Part shown: one piece after another, positions 8,029-16,598 of the stretch
Position numbering within the stretch: the first letter of the stretch is position 1
Layout of the letters: each line of letters starts with the position of its first letter
Assembly (NCBI GenBank): GCA_964553325.1
Contig: CAZKKI010000056.1
Location: 1 to 64,000 of the forward strand
From: BMS3ABIN04 sp964553325
GTDB taxonomy: Bacteria > Bacteroidota > Ignavibacteria > Ignavibacteriales > Melioribacteraceae
DNA: 64,000 nucleotides
Direction of reading: 5' to 3'
Translations under genes and position numbers: made by a program
The notes under the pieces: model-generated
Told to the model about the DNA's origin: nothing
What the model saw: the letters and a program-made list of their open reading frames with translations, nothing else
Databases searched by the model: none

Positions 8029-8250
8029 TTACATAAACTTTATCGATCCGATTTCATCTTCGGATATAAGTAGAATTTTTTCTATTTTGAAATTGCCGTC
8101 TATTTTCAGCTTGTCGTTCAGATGAACATTTTCATCGGTTTTTACCGGAACTGTAATTAGTCCGCTTTCATAAGAAATCGTCGCGGTAATTTTTCCTTTT
8201 TCTTCCAAAATTCTTACAACTTTCCCTTTTATTGTAAAAGCTTGAGTCAC
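8029..8250 (-). CDS. Small protein leading the hydrogenase operon, unknown function
   Basis: A 73-residue protein with a GTG start and 25 bp to the small-subunit gene, so it is the first gene of the structural operon. I do not recognise the family. The sequence alternates hydrophobic and charged residues in strand-like blocks (FTIKGKVVRIL, ITATISYESGLITVPV, KLKIDGNFKIEKILLI), contains no cysteine or histidine cluster except one His, and could form a small beta-barrel of OB or SH3 type. It is not HypC, which is encoded elsewhere in this locus. A role in assembly or regulation of the hydrogenase is inferred only from position. Confidence 0.65.
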   Translation of the reverse strand: MTQAFTIKGKVVRILEEKGKITATISYESGLITVPVKTDENVHLNDKLKIDGNFKIEKILLISEDEIGSIKFM

Positions 8251-8270
8251 TTAATCGATTCCATTTTATT

Positions 8271-8289
8271 GTCTATAATTGATATAGAC
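8271..8289. repeat. Perfect 19-bp inverted repeat at the hydrogenase operon transcription start region
   Basis: GTCTATA (8271-8277) and TATAGAC (8283-8289) flank a 5-base spacer. The repeat covers the -12 element of the candidate sigma-54 promoter and the predicted start point. It could be an operator for a repressor or a hairpin in the leader RNA. Confidence 0.6.
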
Positions 8290-8302
8290 AAAAAATATGC
8301 CG
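8287..8302 (-). promoter_or_regulatory. Candidate sigma-54 (-24/-12) promoter of the hydrogenase structural operon
   Basis: Read on the minus strand the sequence is CGGCATATTTTTTGTC. Against TGGCAYRNNNNTTGCW it has GGCAT-A at -24, the exact spacing between the GG and the -12 G, and TTG at -12. It deviates at the first T, at the second base of the conserved GC (GT here) and at the last W. The start point would lie near 8277, about 27 bases before the GTG of the small leader gene. The adjacent sigma-54 activator gene supports the assignment. Confidence 0.55.
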
Positions 8303-8350
8303 TATTTTTTCTTTCAAAAATCAGTAAATAAACAAGGGGACAAAAAATGA

Positions 8351-8391
8351 ATCGACGGATTTTCGTTAAACATCAACGGATTTCCGTTGAT
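8351..8391 (-). promoter_or_regulatory. Two tandem candidate enhancer sites for the sigma-54 activator
   Basis: Two 19-base units, at 8351-8369 and 8372-8390, are identical at 16 of 19 positions and start 21 bp apart, i.e. two helical turns. The second is the core of a perfect 20-bp palindrome (ATCAACGGA-TT-TCCGTTGAT, 8372-8391). They sit about 75-115 bp upstream of the predicted start point, which is the normal distance for upstream activating sequences, and just after the stop codon of the activator gene. Confidence 0.6.
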
Positions 8392-8398
8392 TAATTTC

Positions 8399-9364
8399 TC
8401 AGATGAAATCTACTTTGAATTTATTCAATTTATCTCGAAGTGTGGAGGGTTTTAGTCCAAGTATTTTTGCCGCTTTACTTTTATTTCCTTGTGCTAATTC
8501 CAGTGCTTTTGTTATAAGATTATATTCCAAACAATTTACTACATCGTTAAAATTGGTCGATCCGTTTACATAGCAATTCATACAATCCTTAATAAATTCT
8601 TTTGTGGTATCCGCAAAAATTATTTCTTGTGAAAGATGTTCGTCTGTAATTTCTTTTTCGGCAAATAAAGAAAGGCGTTGAATAACATTTCTAAGTTCCC
8701 TTACGTTGCCCGGCCATTTATAATTCACTAATTTTTGCAATGCCGTTTCGGATATTTTCAGAGATTTATTTGGAACGAACATTTTAATAAAATGATTGGC
8801 TAAAAGTGGAATATCATCGCTTCTGTGACGCAAAGGAGGAATTCTAATCGGTACACCGTTTATTCTATAGTACAAGTCGGCACGAAATTTTTCTTTTTCC
8901 ACCAAATCTTTAAGTTCCACTTTCGAAGCGGTAACCAATCTAACATCAATCGGTATTGTTTTCGTAGCGCCAATTTTTAATAATTCTCCCGTTTCCAGAA
9001 TACGTAATAATTTTTTTTGAATTTTTTTAGGTACGTCATCAATATCGTCCAAAAAGATACTTCCGCCGTTTGCAATTTCGAAAAGTCCTTTTTTCTCCGT
9101 TACCGCACTTGTAAAAGAACCCCGTTCGTAACCGAAAAGTTCGCTTTCCAATAAATTTGCAGGCAACGCGGAAAGACTAATTTTAACAAAGGGTTTTTCA
9201 GCTCTGTTACTGGTTCGATGAATATATTCAGCAAAAATTTCTTTACCGGTACCTGTTTCGCCTATAAGTAATACGGGTGTGTTCGTGTTAACAATCTTAT
9301 CGATACGAGAAATAAGTTCCCGCATTTTCTTATTCTGAGTAATAATAACTAATGATTTTTGCAT
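8399..9364 (-). CDS. Sigma-54-dependent transcriptional activator without receiver domain
   Basis: A 321-residue enhancer-binding protein made only of a AAA+ domain and a Fis-type helix-turn-helix, like PspF in layout. Walker A is GETGTGKE (35-42), Walker B is IFLDDIDD (103-110), and the DNA-recognition helix is within residues 285-321 (SKAAKILGLKPSTL). The sigma-54-contacting GAFTGA loop reads GSFTSA (82-87), two changes from consensus. The linker before the helix-turn-helix contains C261, C264 (CMNC) and C278, a possible redox or metal switch. Position between hyp genes and hydrogenase genes suggests it activates the structural operon; related systems (HoxA, HupR) use response regulators, which this is not. 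Confidence 0.88.
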   Translation of the reverse strand: MQKSLVIITQNKKMRELISRIDKIVNTNTPVLLIGETGTGKEIFAEYIHRTSNRAEKPFVKISLSALPANLLESELFGYERGSFTSAVTEKKGLFEIANGGSIFLDDIDDVPKKIQKKLLRILETGELLKIGATKTIPIDVRLVTASKVELKDLVEKEKFRADLYYRINGVPIRIPPLRHRSDDIPLLANHFIKMFVPNKSLKISETALQKLVNYKWPGNVRELRNVIQRLSLFAEKEITDEHLSQEIIFADTTKEFIKDCMNCYVNGSTNFNDVVNCLEYNLITKALELAQGNKSKAAKILGLKPSTLRDKLNKFKVDFI

Positions 9365-9371
9365 AATATCT

Positions 9372-10406
9372 TTAACAAATTCTTGGTAATTGTTCCCCCG
9401 AAATCATATCCACAATTCGTTTACTCCCGATTGATGTTCTCATCACGACCCTTTGCGGATGCTCGTCAACTACTTTTCCGATAATCTCGGCATCTTTACT
9501 TACTTCCAAACTTTTCATAACGGACAAAATTTCTTCGGACTTTTCATCATCAACAAACGCTACTAACTTTCCTTCGTTGGCAACGTAAAGAGGATCTAAA
9601 CCCAATATTTCACAAGCACCCCGTACCTGTTCGTTAATAGGAATTTTTTCTTCCTCTATTTCTATACCGTATCCCGATGAAGCCGCTATCTCATTCAATA
9701 CGCTTGCCAGTCCGCCTCTTGTAACATCTCTAAGCATTTTAATATTTACCGAATATTTACTCAATGCATTTACCAATCCGTTTAACGGAGCAGTGTCACT
9801 AACTATTTCCGTTTCAAATTCAAGATTTTCACGAGCCGACATTATTGCTATTCCATGATCACCGATTTTACCGCTTAGAATAACAGACAAACCAGGTTTA
9901 CAATTTCTGGAGGAAATGTTGAAGTTATCGTAAACAACACCTATCCCCGATGTGTTTATAAATAATTTGTCGGCTTTTCCTTTTTCAACCACTTTGGTAT
10001 CACCTGTAACAATTTTTACTCCGGCTTTATCGGCGGCATTTTTCATCGACATAACAATATTCCACAAATCATCTATAGGCAATCCTTCTTCAATAATAAA
10101 TCCGGCCGATAAGTAAACCGGTCGGGCACCGGCAACGGCAATGTCGTTTACAGTGCCGTTAACCGCCAATTCTCCGATATTTCCGCCCGGGAAAAAAATA
10201 GGCTGTACAACGTATGAATCGGTTGTGAAAGCTAATTTATTTTTATGAAACTCGAAAACGGCACTATCATTAAGTTCGTTTAATAAGTCGTTACCAAATT
10301 GGGAGACAAATATTTTTTCGATTAATTGATGTGTTAATTTTCCACCTCCTCCGTGGGCAAGTAATACATTTTCATATTCGCTTTTGGGTATTGGGCACGA
10401 TATCAT
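9372..10406 (-). CDS. hypE: Hydrogenase maturation protein HypE
   Basis: HypE (344 residues) converts the carbamoyl group received from HypF into the cyanide ligand on its C-terminal cysteine, using ATP. The protein ends in PRIC, the required PRxC terminus with C344 as the thiocyanate carrier. The body shows AIR-synthase (PurM) features: a glycine-rich HGGGGKLTHQLIE near the N-terminus, TTDSYVV and MLRDVTRGGLASVLNEIA. It follows hypD by 11 bp and precedes the activator gene by 7 bp, so all three are probably co-transcribed. Confidence 0.96.
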   Translation of the reverse strand: MISCPIPKSEYENVLLAHGGGGKLTHQLIEKIFVSQFGNDLLNELNDSAVFEFHKNKLAFTTDSYVVQPIFFPGGNIGELAVNGTVNDIAVAGARPVYLSAGFIIEEGLPIDDLWNIVMSMKNAADKAGVKIVTGDTKVVEKGKADKLFINTSGIGVVYDNFNISSRNCKPGLSVILSGKIGDHGIAIMSARENLEFETEIVSDTAPLNGLVNALSKYSVNIKMLRDVTRGGLASVLNEIAASSGYGIEIEEEKIPINEQVRGACEILGLDPLYVANEGKLVAFVDDEKSEEILSVMKSLEVSKDAEIIGKVVDEHPQRVVMRTSIGSKRIVDMISGEQLPRIC

Positions 10407-10417
10407 AATAATTCCTT

Positions 10418-11497
10418 TTATTTATAATGAAAATAAGCTGCGCAAGCTCCTTCCGAAGACACCATAGGTGCGCCAAGCGGATGTTCCGGAGTACAATTTT
10501 TACCGAATTCGCTGCATTCCGTAGGTTTCTTTTTCCCTTGTAAAATTAATCCAGCAATACAACTTTCGGGTTCGTCAACATTTATGTTTTCGATTTCGAA
10601 TATTTTTTCCGCATCGTATTCCGAAAATAAATCGGAAATTTTATATCCACTTTGGGGAAGAATACCCATTCCGCGCCATTTCATATCGGCTATTTCATAA
10701 ACCGTAAAAGTTACGTTTTTTGCCGCCATGTTACCGTTTTTGGATACTACCCGTTTATATTGATTTTCAAGTTCCGCTCTTCCTTCTTCGAGTTGCTTAA
10801 CAACCATATAAACACCCTGCATAATATCGACGGGTTCGAATCCCGTAACGACAATCGGAATATTAAACTCTTTTACCAAAGGTTCATATTCCGTATAACC
10901 CATCACGGTACAAACATGCCCTGCCGCAAGAAAACCGTCGATTTTCGAATTTTCGTCCGAGAGCAAAGTTTTAATAGCAGGTGGAACCAAAACATGCGAA
11001 GCCAAAATGGAAAAATTCTTTAATTTTTTTCTTTTTGCTTCCAAGACCGCAGCCGCGTTTGCGGGAGCGGTTGTTTCAAAACCAACCGCAAAAAATACTA
11101 CGTTTTTATCCGGATTTTCTTCCGCAATCTTTACGGCATCCAAAGGAGAATAAACCATTCTGACATCCGCACCGCCGGCTTTTGCACTCAATAAGTCGTC
11201 TTTTGAGCCCGGCACCCGCATCATATCTCCAAAAGTCGTAAGTATAACATTTTTTTGTCGCGCAATATGAATCGCTTTATCAATCTTCTCAATTGGTGTT
11301 ACACACACCGGGCACCCCGGACCATGAATTAACGTAATTCTTTCAGGCAATAGTTCTTCGATATTATATTTCATAATGGAATGAGTTTGTCCACCGCAAA
11401 TTTCCATGATTGTCCAATTTTTAGTGGTTATTTCCGCTATTTTCTTTCGTAGGATTTTTACTAATTCCGAATCTCGGAATTCTTGAATGTATTTCAT
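10418..11497 (-). CDS. hypD: Hydrogenase maturation protein HypD
   Basis: HypD (359 residues) is the iron-sulfur scaffold on which, with HypC, the Fe(CN)2CO unit is assembled. Family motifs are intact: EICGGQTHS with C34, HGPGCPVCVTP with C62 and C65, TFGDMMRVPGS, and a C-terminal cluster-binding region with cysteines in ESCIAG, PTECSEFGKNCTPEHPLG and SSEGACAAY. Length is usual for the family. Confidence 0.96.
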   Translation of the reverse strand: MKYIQEFRDSELVKILRKKIAEITTKNWTIMEICGGQTHSIMKYNIEELLPERITLIHGPGCPVCVTPIEKIDKAIHIARQKNVILTTFGDMMRVPGSKDDLLSAKAGGADVRMVYSPLDAVKIAEENPDKNVVFFAVGFETTAPANAAAVLEAKRKKLKNFSILASHVLVPPAIKTLLSDENSKIDGFLAAGHVCTVMGYTEYEPLVKEFNIPIVVTGFEPVDIMQGVYMVVKQLEEGRAELENQYKRVVSKNGNMAAKNVTFTVYEIADMKWRGMGILPQSGYKISDLFSEYDAEKIFEIENINVDEPESCIAGLILQGKKKPTECSEFGKNCTPEHPLGAPMVSSEGACAAYFHYK

Positions 11498-11538
11498 CGT
11501 TCCAATCCTTTAATTTTGTTTTTCTTATAATTTAAGTT

Positions 11539-11769
11539 TTATATTTCTCCCATATCCTTTAATAATTTAATTGTTTGTTCCGCTTCTTTTTCATCAATTT
11601 TGGTCAACGCAAAACCTACATGTGTTAAAACATAATCGCCTACCTTAGGATCGTCGATCCACTGCACACACACTTCTTTTGTAACTCCCGAAAAACTTAC
11701 TTTTGCCATTTTCATTTCGGGATTGCTGTCATTTATCGAAATTATTTTACCCGGTATTGCCAAGCACAT
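11539..11769 (-). CDS. hypC: Hydrogenase assembly chaperone HypC
   Basis: A 76-residue chaperone starting MCLAIPGKI, the invariant HypC/HupF N-terminus; the cysteine after the initiator Met binds the iron centre and the large-subunit precursor. It lies between hypF and hypD with short gaps, the standard gene context. It acts with HypD in delivering the Fe(CN)2CO group. Confidence 0.96.
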   Translation of the reverse strand: MCLAIPGKIISINDSNPEMKMAKVSFSGVTKEVCVQWIDDPKVGDYVLTHVGFALTKIDEKEAEQTIKLLKDMGEI

Positions 11770-11790
11770 TTAATAATCTCCTTATTTTAT

Positions 11791-14097
11791 TTAGAAACTT
11801 TTTGTAGCCGCCTTTAATCTCTCCCAATTTTTTACATATTTAATATTTCGTGCAACAATTTGTCCAAGTGAAATTCCTCCGTCGTTCGGAGGTATTCGTT
11901 GATGAGTATAAACTTTGAAATTATTCTCCGTTAACAATTCAATTGTTTTTTCCGTCAGATATACGTTTTGAAAACATCCCCCGCTTAATACCACTTTTGG
12001 TATAGCGATTATTTTTGCAATTTCAAGAATTATGAACGATAACGTATTATGAAATTTTGCCGCAATAACTTTTGGGGATACCCCTTTTTTCTTGTCGCTC
12101 AATATCGATTCGATTAACGGTCTCCAATCTACATTTATTTCATTATCAATATTTATATCAAACGGATATTTACCCGCCTCGTTTGAATCAACAATAAATT
12201 CCAATTTCATGGCGGATTGTCCTTCGAAACTGGAACTAAAGGAAATTCCGAGAATAGCCGAAACGGCATCGAATAATCTTCCCACACTTGAAGTAAGAGG
12301 TGAATTTATCTGGTTATGAAGCATTTTCATAATTAGGTCAAGCTCATTCTCATTAAAACCTAAATTATACAACTCGTCGTTGTCAAGTGCTTTAGTTCCA
12401 TAAAGAATATACAAAACACCGAGCGCCGCTCTGCGTGCTTCTTTAATTGCCAAGCTACCGCCCGGAAGAGGAAATTGCAGAAAGCGTCCAACGTGCGAAA
12501 ACGTGTTTTCATCGGAAACAAAAAATTCGCCGCCCCAAATCGAGTTGTCTAAACCGAAACCGGTTCCATCCCACGAAACTCCCAGTGTTTCACCTTTTAT
12601 TTGATTTTCGGCTTTGCACGAAGCTATATGCGCGAAATGATGTTGAACGGTTTTAAATTTGTCGGCATGTTCTTTTACATATTTTACGGATAAATATTCC
12701 GGATGCATATCGCACACAAGTTCCGGGTTTTCGGTTTCATATAAAGCTTTAAAATCATCAATCACTTTCAGAAAAGCTTTATAAGCTTCTTCGGAAGAAA
12801 GATCGCCAATATATTGACTAACAAATATATTTTCATCTAATTGAAGGGCAATTGTATTTTTCAAATGTCCGCCTACGGCAAGGATATGCCTCTCTTTTTG
12901 ATTATTACTTTGTATGTTAATCGGCAAAGGTGCATAACCGCGTGCACGACGCAAAACCATTTCTTTATCGTTGATAATACGGACAAGTGAATCATCGACT
13001 TGTCTGAGTATCGGACGGTTATGTGTCAGAAAAAAATCCGCAACCGACTTCAATTTTTCAAATGCTTCTTCATTACTTATACACATCGGTTCTTCCGAAA
13101 TATTTCCGCTTGTTGCTACAACGGGGAATTTTAATTCGTGCAATAATAAGTGATGTAGAGGAGTATACGGTAACATTATACCCAAATACGGGTTTTCTGG
13201 CGCTACGGTTTCAGCCAAACAAGTTATGTCGTCTTTTCTTCTTAATAAAACAATAGGCGCTTCGGGTGATTTTAACAAACGTCTTTCCAGATCGGATAAA
13301 TAACATACTTTTTCAATTGATTCAATAGATGAAAACATTAAAGCAAACGGTTTTTCATCTCTATGTTTTCTTTTCCGCAATAATTTAACGGCATCGTTAT
13401 TTCGGGCATCCACAATCAATTGGAATCCGCCTAATCCCTTTAGAGCAATTATTTTTCCTTCCCTGATAAACTTCGCTACCGCTTCAACGCAATTATCTCG
13501 CTCTCCGATTTTATTCATTTTATTATCATATAATTCAAGGTGCGGACCGCAATCGGGACACGCAATAGGTTGAGCATGAAACCGTCTGTTGAGCGGATTA
13601 ATATATTCTTTTTTGCATTCTTCACACATCTCGAATATTTTCATAGATGTATTTGCTCTATCGTAGGGAAGAGACTCAATTATACTATAGCGCGGACCGC
13701 AATTCGTACAATTAATAAACGGGTAACGGTATCTTCTATCTTTCGGGTCATACATTTCTTTCAAACAATCTTTACAGACTGCGATATCGGGTAAAATTAA
13801 AACCGATTTTTCTTTATCCTCCTTGCTTTCGCGGATTTCGAATTCTACAAAACCTATTGCATCTAAAAATGAAATTTCCATACCGGTTATAAATGAACGC
13901 TCGGGTTTATTAATTTCAATCTCACGGATAAAAGCGTCGAGTTTTTTCCGTTCTCCTTCCGCCTCAATAAATACACCGAGTGAAGAATTATAAACAAATC
14001 CTTTTAACCTGTATTTTTCAGCAAGTAAAAAAATAAACGGTCGGAATCCGACTCCTTGTACGGCGCCGGTTATATGTATTTTAGCCCTTTGAATCAT
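11791..14097 (-). CDS. hypF: Carbamoyltransferase HypF
   Basis: HypF makes the carbamoyl donor for the cyanide ligands from carbamoyl phosphate and ATP. About 768 residues contain an acylphosphatase domain (VQGVGFRPF near residue 15), two zinc-finger-like motifs (CKDCLKEM...CTNCGPRYS and CEECKKEY...CPDCGPH, about 105-180), a YrdC-like domain (about 195-370) and a Kae1-like domain with HHFAHIASCKAEN and SGGCFQNVYL. I chose the ATG at 14097; a TTG at 14109 in the same frame is the alternative. Either start overlaps the end of hypB, implying translational coupling. Confidence 0.95.
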   Translation of the reverse strand: MIQRAKIHITGAVQGVGFRPFIFLLAEKYRLKGFVYNSSLGVFIEAEGERKKLDAFIREIEINKPERSFITGMEISFLDAIGFVEFEIRESKEDKEKSVLILPDIAVCKDCLKEMYDPKDRRYRYPFINCTNCGPRYSIIESLPYDRANTSMKIFEMCEECKKEYINPLNRRFHAQPIACPDCGPHLELYDNKMNKIGERDNCVEAVAKFIREGKIIALKGLGGFQLIVDARNNDAVKLLRKRKHRDEKPFALMFSSIESIEKVCYLSDLERRLLKSPEAPIVLLRRKDDITCLAETVAPENPYLGIMLPYTPLHHLLLHELKFPVVATSGNISEEPMCISNEEAFEKLKSVADFFLTHNRPILRQVDDSLVRIINDKEMVLRRARGYAPLPINIQSNNQKERHILAVGGHLKNTIALQLDENIFVSQYIGDLSSEEAYKAFLKVIDDFKALYETENPELVCDMHPEYLSVKYVKEHADKFKTVQHHFAHIASCKAENQIKGETLGVSWDGTGFGLDNSIWGGEFFVSDENTFSHVGRFLQFPLPGGSLAIKEARRAALGVLYILYGTKALDNDELYNLGFNENELDLIMKMLHNQINSPLTSSVGRLFDAVSAILGISFSSSFEGQSAMKLEFIVDSNEAGKYPFDINIDNEINVDWRPLIESILSDKKKGVSPKVIAAKFHNTLSFIILEIAKIIAIPKVVLSGGCFQNVYLTEKTIELLTENNFKVYTHQRIPPNDGGISLGQIVARNIKYVKNWERLKAATKSF

Positions 14098-14749
14098 CTT
14101 TTTTTTCAATTTTATTAATTAACCAGGCTATCCAGTCTTCCAACCCTTCTCCCGTTCGGCATGAAACCGAAAATATTTCGGCGGAGGGATTTACCTCTTT
14201 AACATTACCGGTCAATTCTTTAATATCCAAACCACTGTAAGGAATCAAATCTATTTTATTTAGCAAAACAACATCGACGGCATGAAACATTATTGGATAT
14301 TTTTTAGGTTTTTCGGGACCCTCTACAACACTGTAAACCATAACTTTTAAATCCTCACCGAGTTCAAAATCTGCCGGACAAACTAAATTCCCCACGTTTT
14401 CAATAAACAACAAATCACTTCGGTCTAAATTAAAATTATGAAGAGCATTATGTATCATTCTCGCATCCAGATGACACACGGTTCCCGTTGTAATTTGATA
14501 CGACGGTATATTCAAAGACTGAATGCGTTCGGAATCAAGCGATGTTTGCAGATCACCTTCGATAACGGAAATCTTATATTTATCTCCTATTCGTTTTATC
14601 GTTTCTTCTAAAACCGATGTTTTACCTGCTCCCGGCGCCGACATAAAATTTACCACGTATAAACCGTTTTGCTTGAACAATTTTTTGTTTTCTTCGGCTA
14701 GCCTGGAATTTTCCTTAAGTATTTGACTATTTAAATCAATAATATGCAT
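14081..14749 (-). CDS. hypB: Hydrogenase nickel-incorporation GTPase HypB
   Basis: HypB (222 residues) is a SIMIBI-class GTPase that, with HypA, delivers nickel. Walker A is SAPGAGKTS (37-45) and the guanine-specificity motif is NKIDLIPY. The metal-binding region around CHLDARMIHNAL (with Cys and His) is present and marks the GTPase nickel site. There is no N-terminal histidine-rich nickel store as in some homologues; in this locus a histidine-rich loop occurs in the adjacent transporter-like protein. Confidence 0.95.
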   Translation of the reverse strand: MHIIDLNSQILKENSRLAEENKKLFKQNGLYVVNFMSAPGAGKTSVLEETIKRIGDKYKISVIEGDLQTSLDSERIQSLNIPSYQITTGTVCHLDARMIHNALHNFNLDRSDLLFIENVGNLVCPADFELGEDLKVMVYSVVEGPEKPKKYPIMFHAVDVVLLNKIDLIPYSGLDIKELTGNVKEVNPSAEIFSVSCRTGEGLEDWIAWLINKIEKKDDSKG

Positions 14750-14773
14750 GGTTTTTCCCTCGTAACGTTTAAT

Positions 14774-15115
14774 TTATACAATGTCGATATATTCAATTTC
14801 CATCTCTTTTCCGCTTTTAATGCTTAGAATATTTTGGCAATCCGGACACAAAAACCGAGCATTGCTTTTCCCTATAAATGTTTTATCACAATTCGAACAA
14901 TATGTTTTTAGTTTTACGGTTTCTATTTCAAATTCAGTATCTTCCATAAAACTGCCTTTCTTTATAACGTCGAGAGCAAACTCCAATGCTTCTTTAACAA
15001 TCCCCGTAAATTCGCCGATTAATAACTTTACTTTAACCACTTTACCGGCATTGTTCTTTTTCGCTTCCGATTCAATGATTTCGTAAATACTTTTAGCAAT
15101 ACCGACTTCGTGCAT
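14774..15115 (-). CDS. hypA: Hydrogenase nickel chaperone HypA
   Basis: A 113-residue metallochaperone beginning MHEVG, whose H2 and E3 are the nickel ligands. The structural zinc site is C73, C76, C90 and C93 (CSNC and CPDC). It lies 24 bp upstream of hypB, its functional partner, and follows the membrane protein gene by 37 bp. Confidence 0.95.
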   Translation of the reverse strand: MHEVGIAKSIYEIIESEAKKNNAGKVVKVKLLIGEFTGIVKEALEFALDVIKKGSFMEDTEFEIETVKLKTYCSNCDKTFIGKSNARFLCPDCQNILSIKSGKEMEIEYIDIV

Positions 15116-15152
15116 TCGATTTTAACAAATAATTAAGTTTTTGAAATTTAAG

Positions 15153-15863
15153 CTACAAACCCAGAAATTGAATGCTTACTCCGCAGAGTAAAACAGATAT
15201 GCCGGCAAGCCAATGAATGTGTGTTTGAATTTTTTTCAACGGGAATAAATTAAGACCATAAATTCCAATAAAAACCAAAAGTTGCATCGTAACAATAGTT
15301 ACAACGGAAAATGTAACGGCTACGGCGGCAACAGCAAAAAAGTTAATATTGGCTGCCGGATAAATCAATAATGGTATTAACGGTTCGCATGGTCCTAACA
15401 CAAAAATAATAAAGATTAACCAAGGCGATATTTTTTTTCCCGAAGATAAATGTATGTGAGAATGTTCCTCAATATGTCTGTGCTCGTGAGAATGAACTGT
15501 TCCATCCGCATGAAAATGGATATGAGAATGAACCTTGTTTTTATATGCCTGTCTAATCCCCCAAACCGTATATACAACACCGAAGCTTATCAGTAACCAC
15601 CCGGCTATTTCTCCTCTGAATGATTCCAAAGTTTCCAAGGAAAAAATTTCCGTGCCTAACGCAAAACCGATTATCCCTATTGCTATCGAAGATAATACAT
15701 GACCTACACCAGAAATTAGTGTTACCATTGAGGTTTTGAATATATTCCAGTTTTCGGATTTCGATAATGCAATAAACGGGATATAATGATCCGGTCCTAA
15801 TGCAGTGTGCACAAATCCAATTGTAGCGGCGCTAATAATAAGAATATTTACTTCAGAATCCAT
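15153..15863 (-). CDS. Nickel-transporter-like membrane protein (NicO/UreH-like) with His-rich loop
   Basis: The 236-residue protein has about six hydrophobic segments. HTALGPDH (residues 20-27) corresponds to the H-x(n)-D-H signature of nickel/cobalt permeases, and GPCEP lies in a second conserved half. A central cytoplasmic loop (about 112-145) is rich in histidine (HSHIHFH, HSHEHRH, HSHIH), typical of metal handling. It is the first gene of the hyp operon, so nickel supply to HypA/HypB is the likely job; the related sulfite-exporter TauE/urease-accessory families are the alternative label. No sigma-54 element was found upstream. Confidence 0.8.
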   Translation of the reverse strand: MDSEVNILIISAATIGFVHTALGPDHYIPFIALSKSENWNIFKTSMVTLISGVGHVLSSIAIGIIGFALGTEIFSLETLESFRGEIAGWLLISFGVVYTVWGIRQAYKNKVHSHIHFHADGTVHSHEHRHIEEHSHIHLSSGKKISPWLIFIIFVLGPCEPLIPLLIYPAANINFFAVAAVAVTFSVVTIVTMQLLVFIGIYGLNLFPLKKIQTHIHWLAGISVLLCGVSIQFLGL

Positions 15864-16001
15864 TTAGTTTCATAAAACATTTTTTTTAAGATAGGAATAT
15901 GATTTTAAAAATTCAACTATTTGAATTCAAAAAGCGGGGAAGATAATTTTAACGAAATTTAAGATATTAATAAATATGTTGAATGTTACTTGAAACGACT
16001 A

Positions 16002-16592
16002 TCAACTAAACAGTTCGGTTAGAGATACTTTAATAAGTTCTTCCAAAGAAATATCGGGCTTTGTATCCAGTATTTTCCTGACCGTAATTTCAGCCGTTTT
16101 TTTGTTATAACCGAGGGCAATTAACGCATTTACGGCATCTTCTTTTATTTTATACGATTCCGAATGAACCTGTGTTTCCGAAGCTCGGACCGAAGTGATT
16201 TTATCTTTCAACTCTATAACCAAACGTTCGGCGGTTTTTCGCCCTACACCCGGAATTGCAACCAATCTCGATTTATCACCCGCGGCAATCGCTTCGATTA
16301 ATTCGGTTGTTTGTATACCGGATAAGATACTTTGGGCAAGTTTCGGACCCACGCCGCTAACCGAAATTAGTTTTTCGAATACATCTTTTTCCGCCGTTGT
16401 TGAAAATCCGAATAAAGTGAGCGAGTTTTCCCTAACGCTCAAGTATGTATAAATTTCCGCATTTTCATTCAGCCCGGCGATATCTTCGAAAGTGTTAAAA
16501 GAAATAAAAACATGATAGCCAACACCGTTAACGTCAATTACAATTTCGGTCGGTTTTTTTTCGATTATTTTTCCGCTAAGTCTGGCTATCAT
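16002..16592 (-). CDS. ruvA: Holliday junction branch migration protein RuvA
   Basis: RuvA (196 residues) binds Holliday junctions as a tetramer and recruits the RuvB motor. The N-terminal OB domain begins MIARLSGKI; the two helix-hairpin-helix motifs are SVSGVGPKLAQSIL and AIPGVGRKTAERLVIELKDK; domain III at the C-terminus (AVNALIALGY...) binds RuvB. It is the last gene of a ruvC-ruvA pair separated by 6 bp; ruvB is not in the window next to it. Confidence 0.96.
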   Translation of the reverse strand: MIARLSGKIIEKKPTEIVIDVNGVGYHVFISFNTFEDIAGLNENAEIYTYLSVRENSLTLFGFSTTAEKDVFEKLISVSGVGPKLAQSILSGIQTTELIEAIAAGDKSRLVAIPGVGRKTAERLVIELKDKITSVRASETQVHSESYKIKEDAVNALIALGYNKKTAEITVRKILDTKPDISLEELIKVSLTELFS

Positions 16593-16598
16593 TTTAAT

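Noticed and set aside
10838..10860. tRNA-like stretch GGGTTCGAATCCC
   Set aside because: It lies inside hypD on the opposite strand reading and has no acceptor stem, D arm or anticodon arm around it; chance T-arm resemblance.
15864..16001. Sigma-54 promoter for the hyp operon
   Set aside because: I looked for the GG-N10-GC pattern on the minus strand upstream of the nickel-transporter-like gene and found none.
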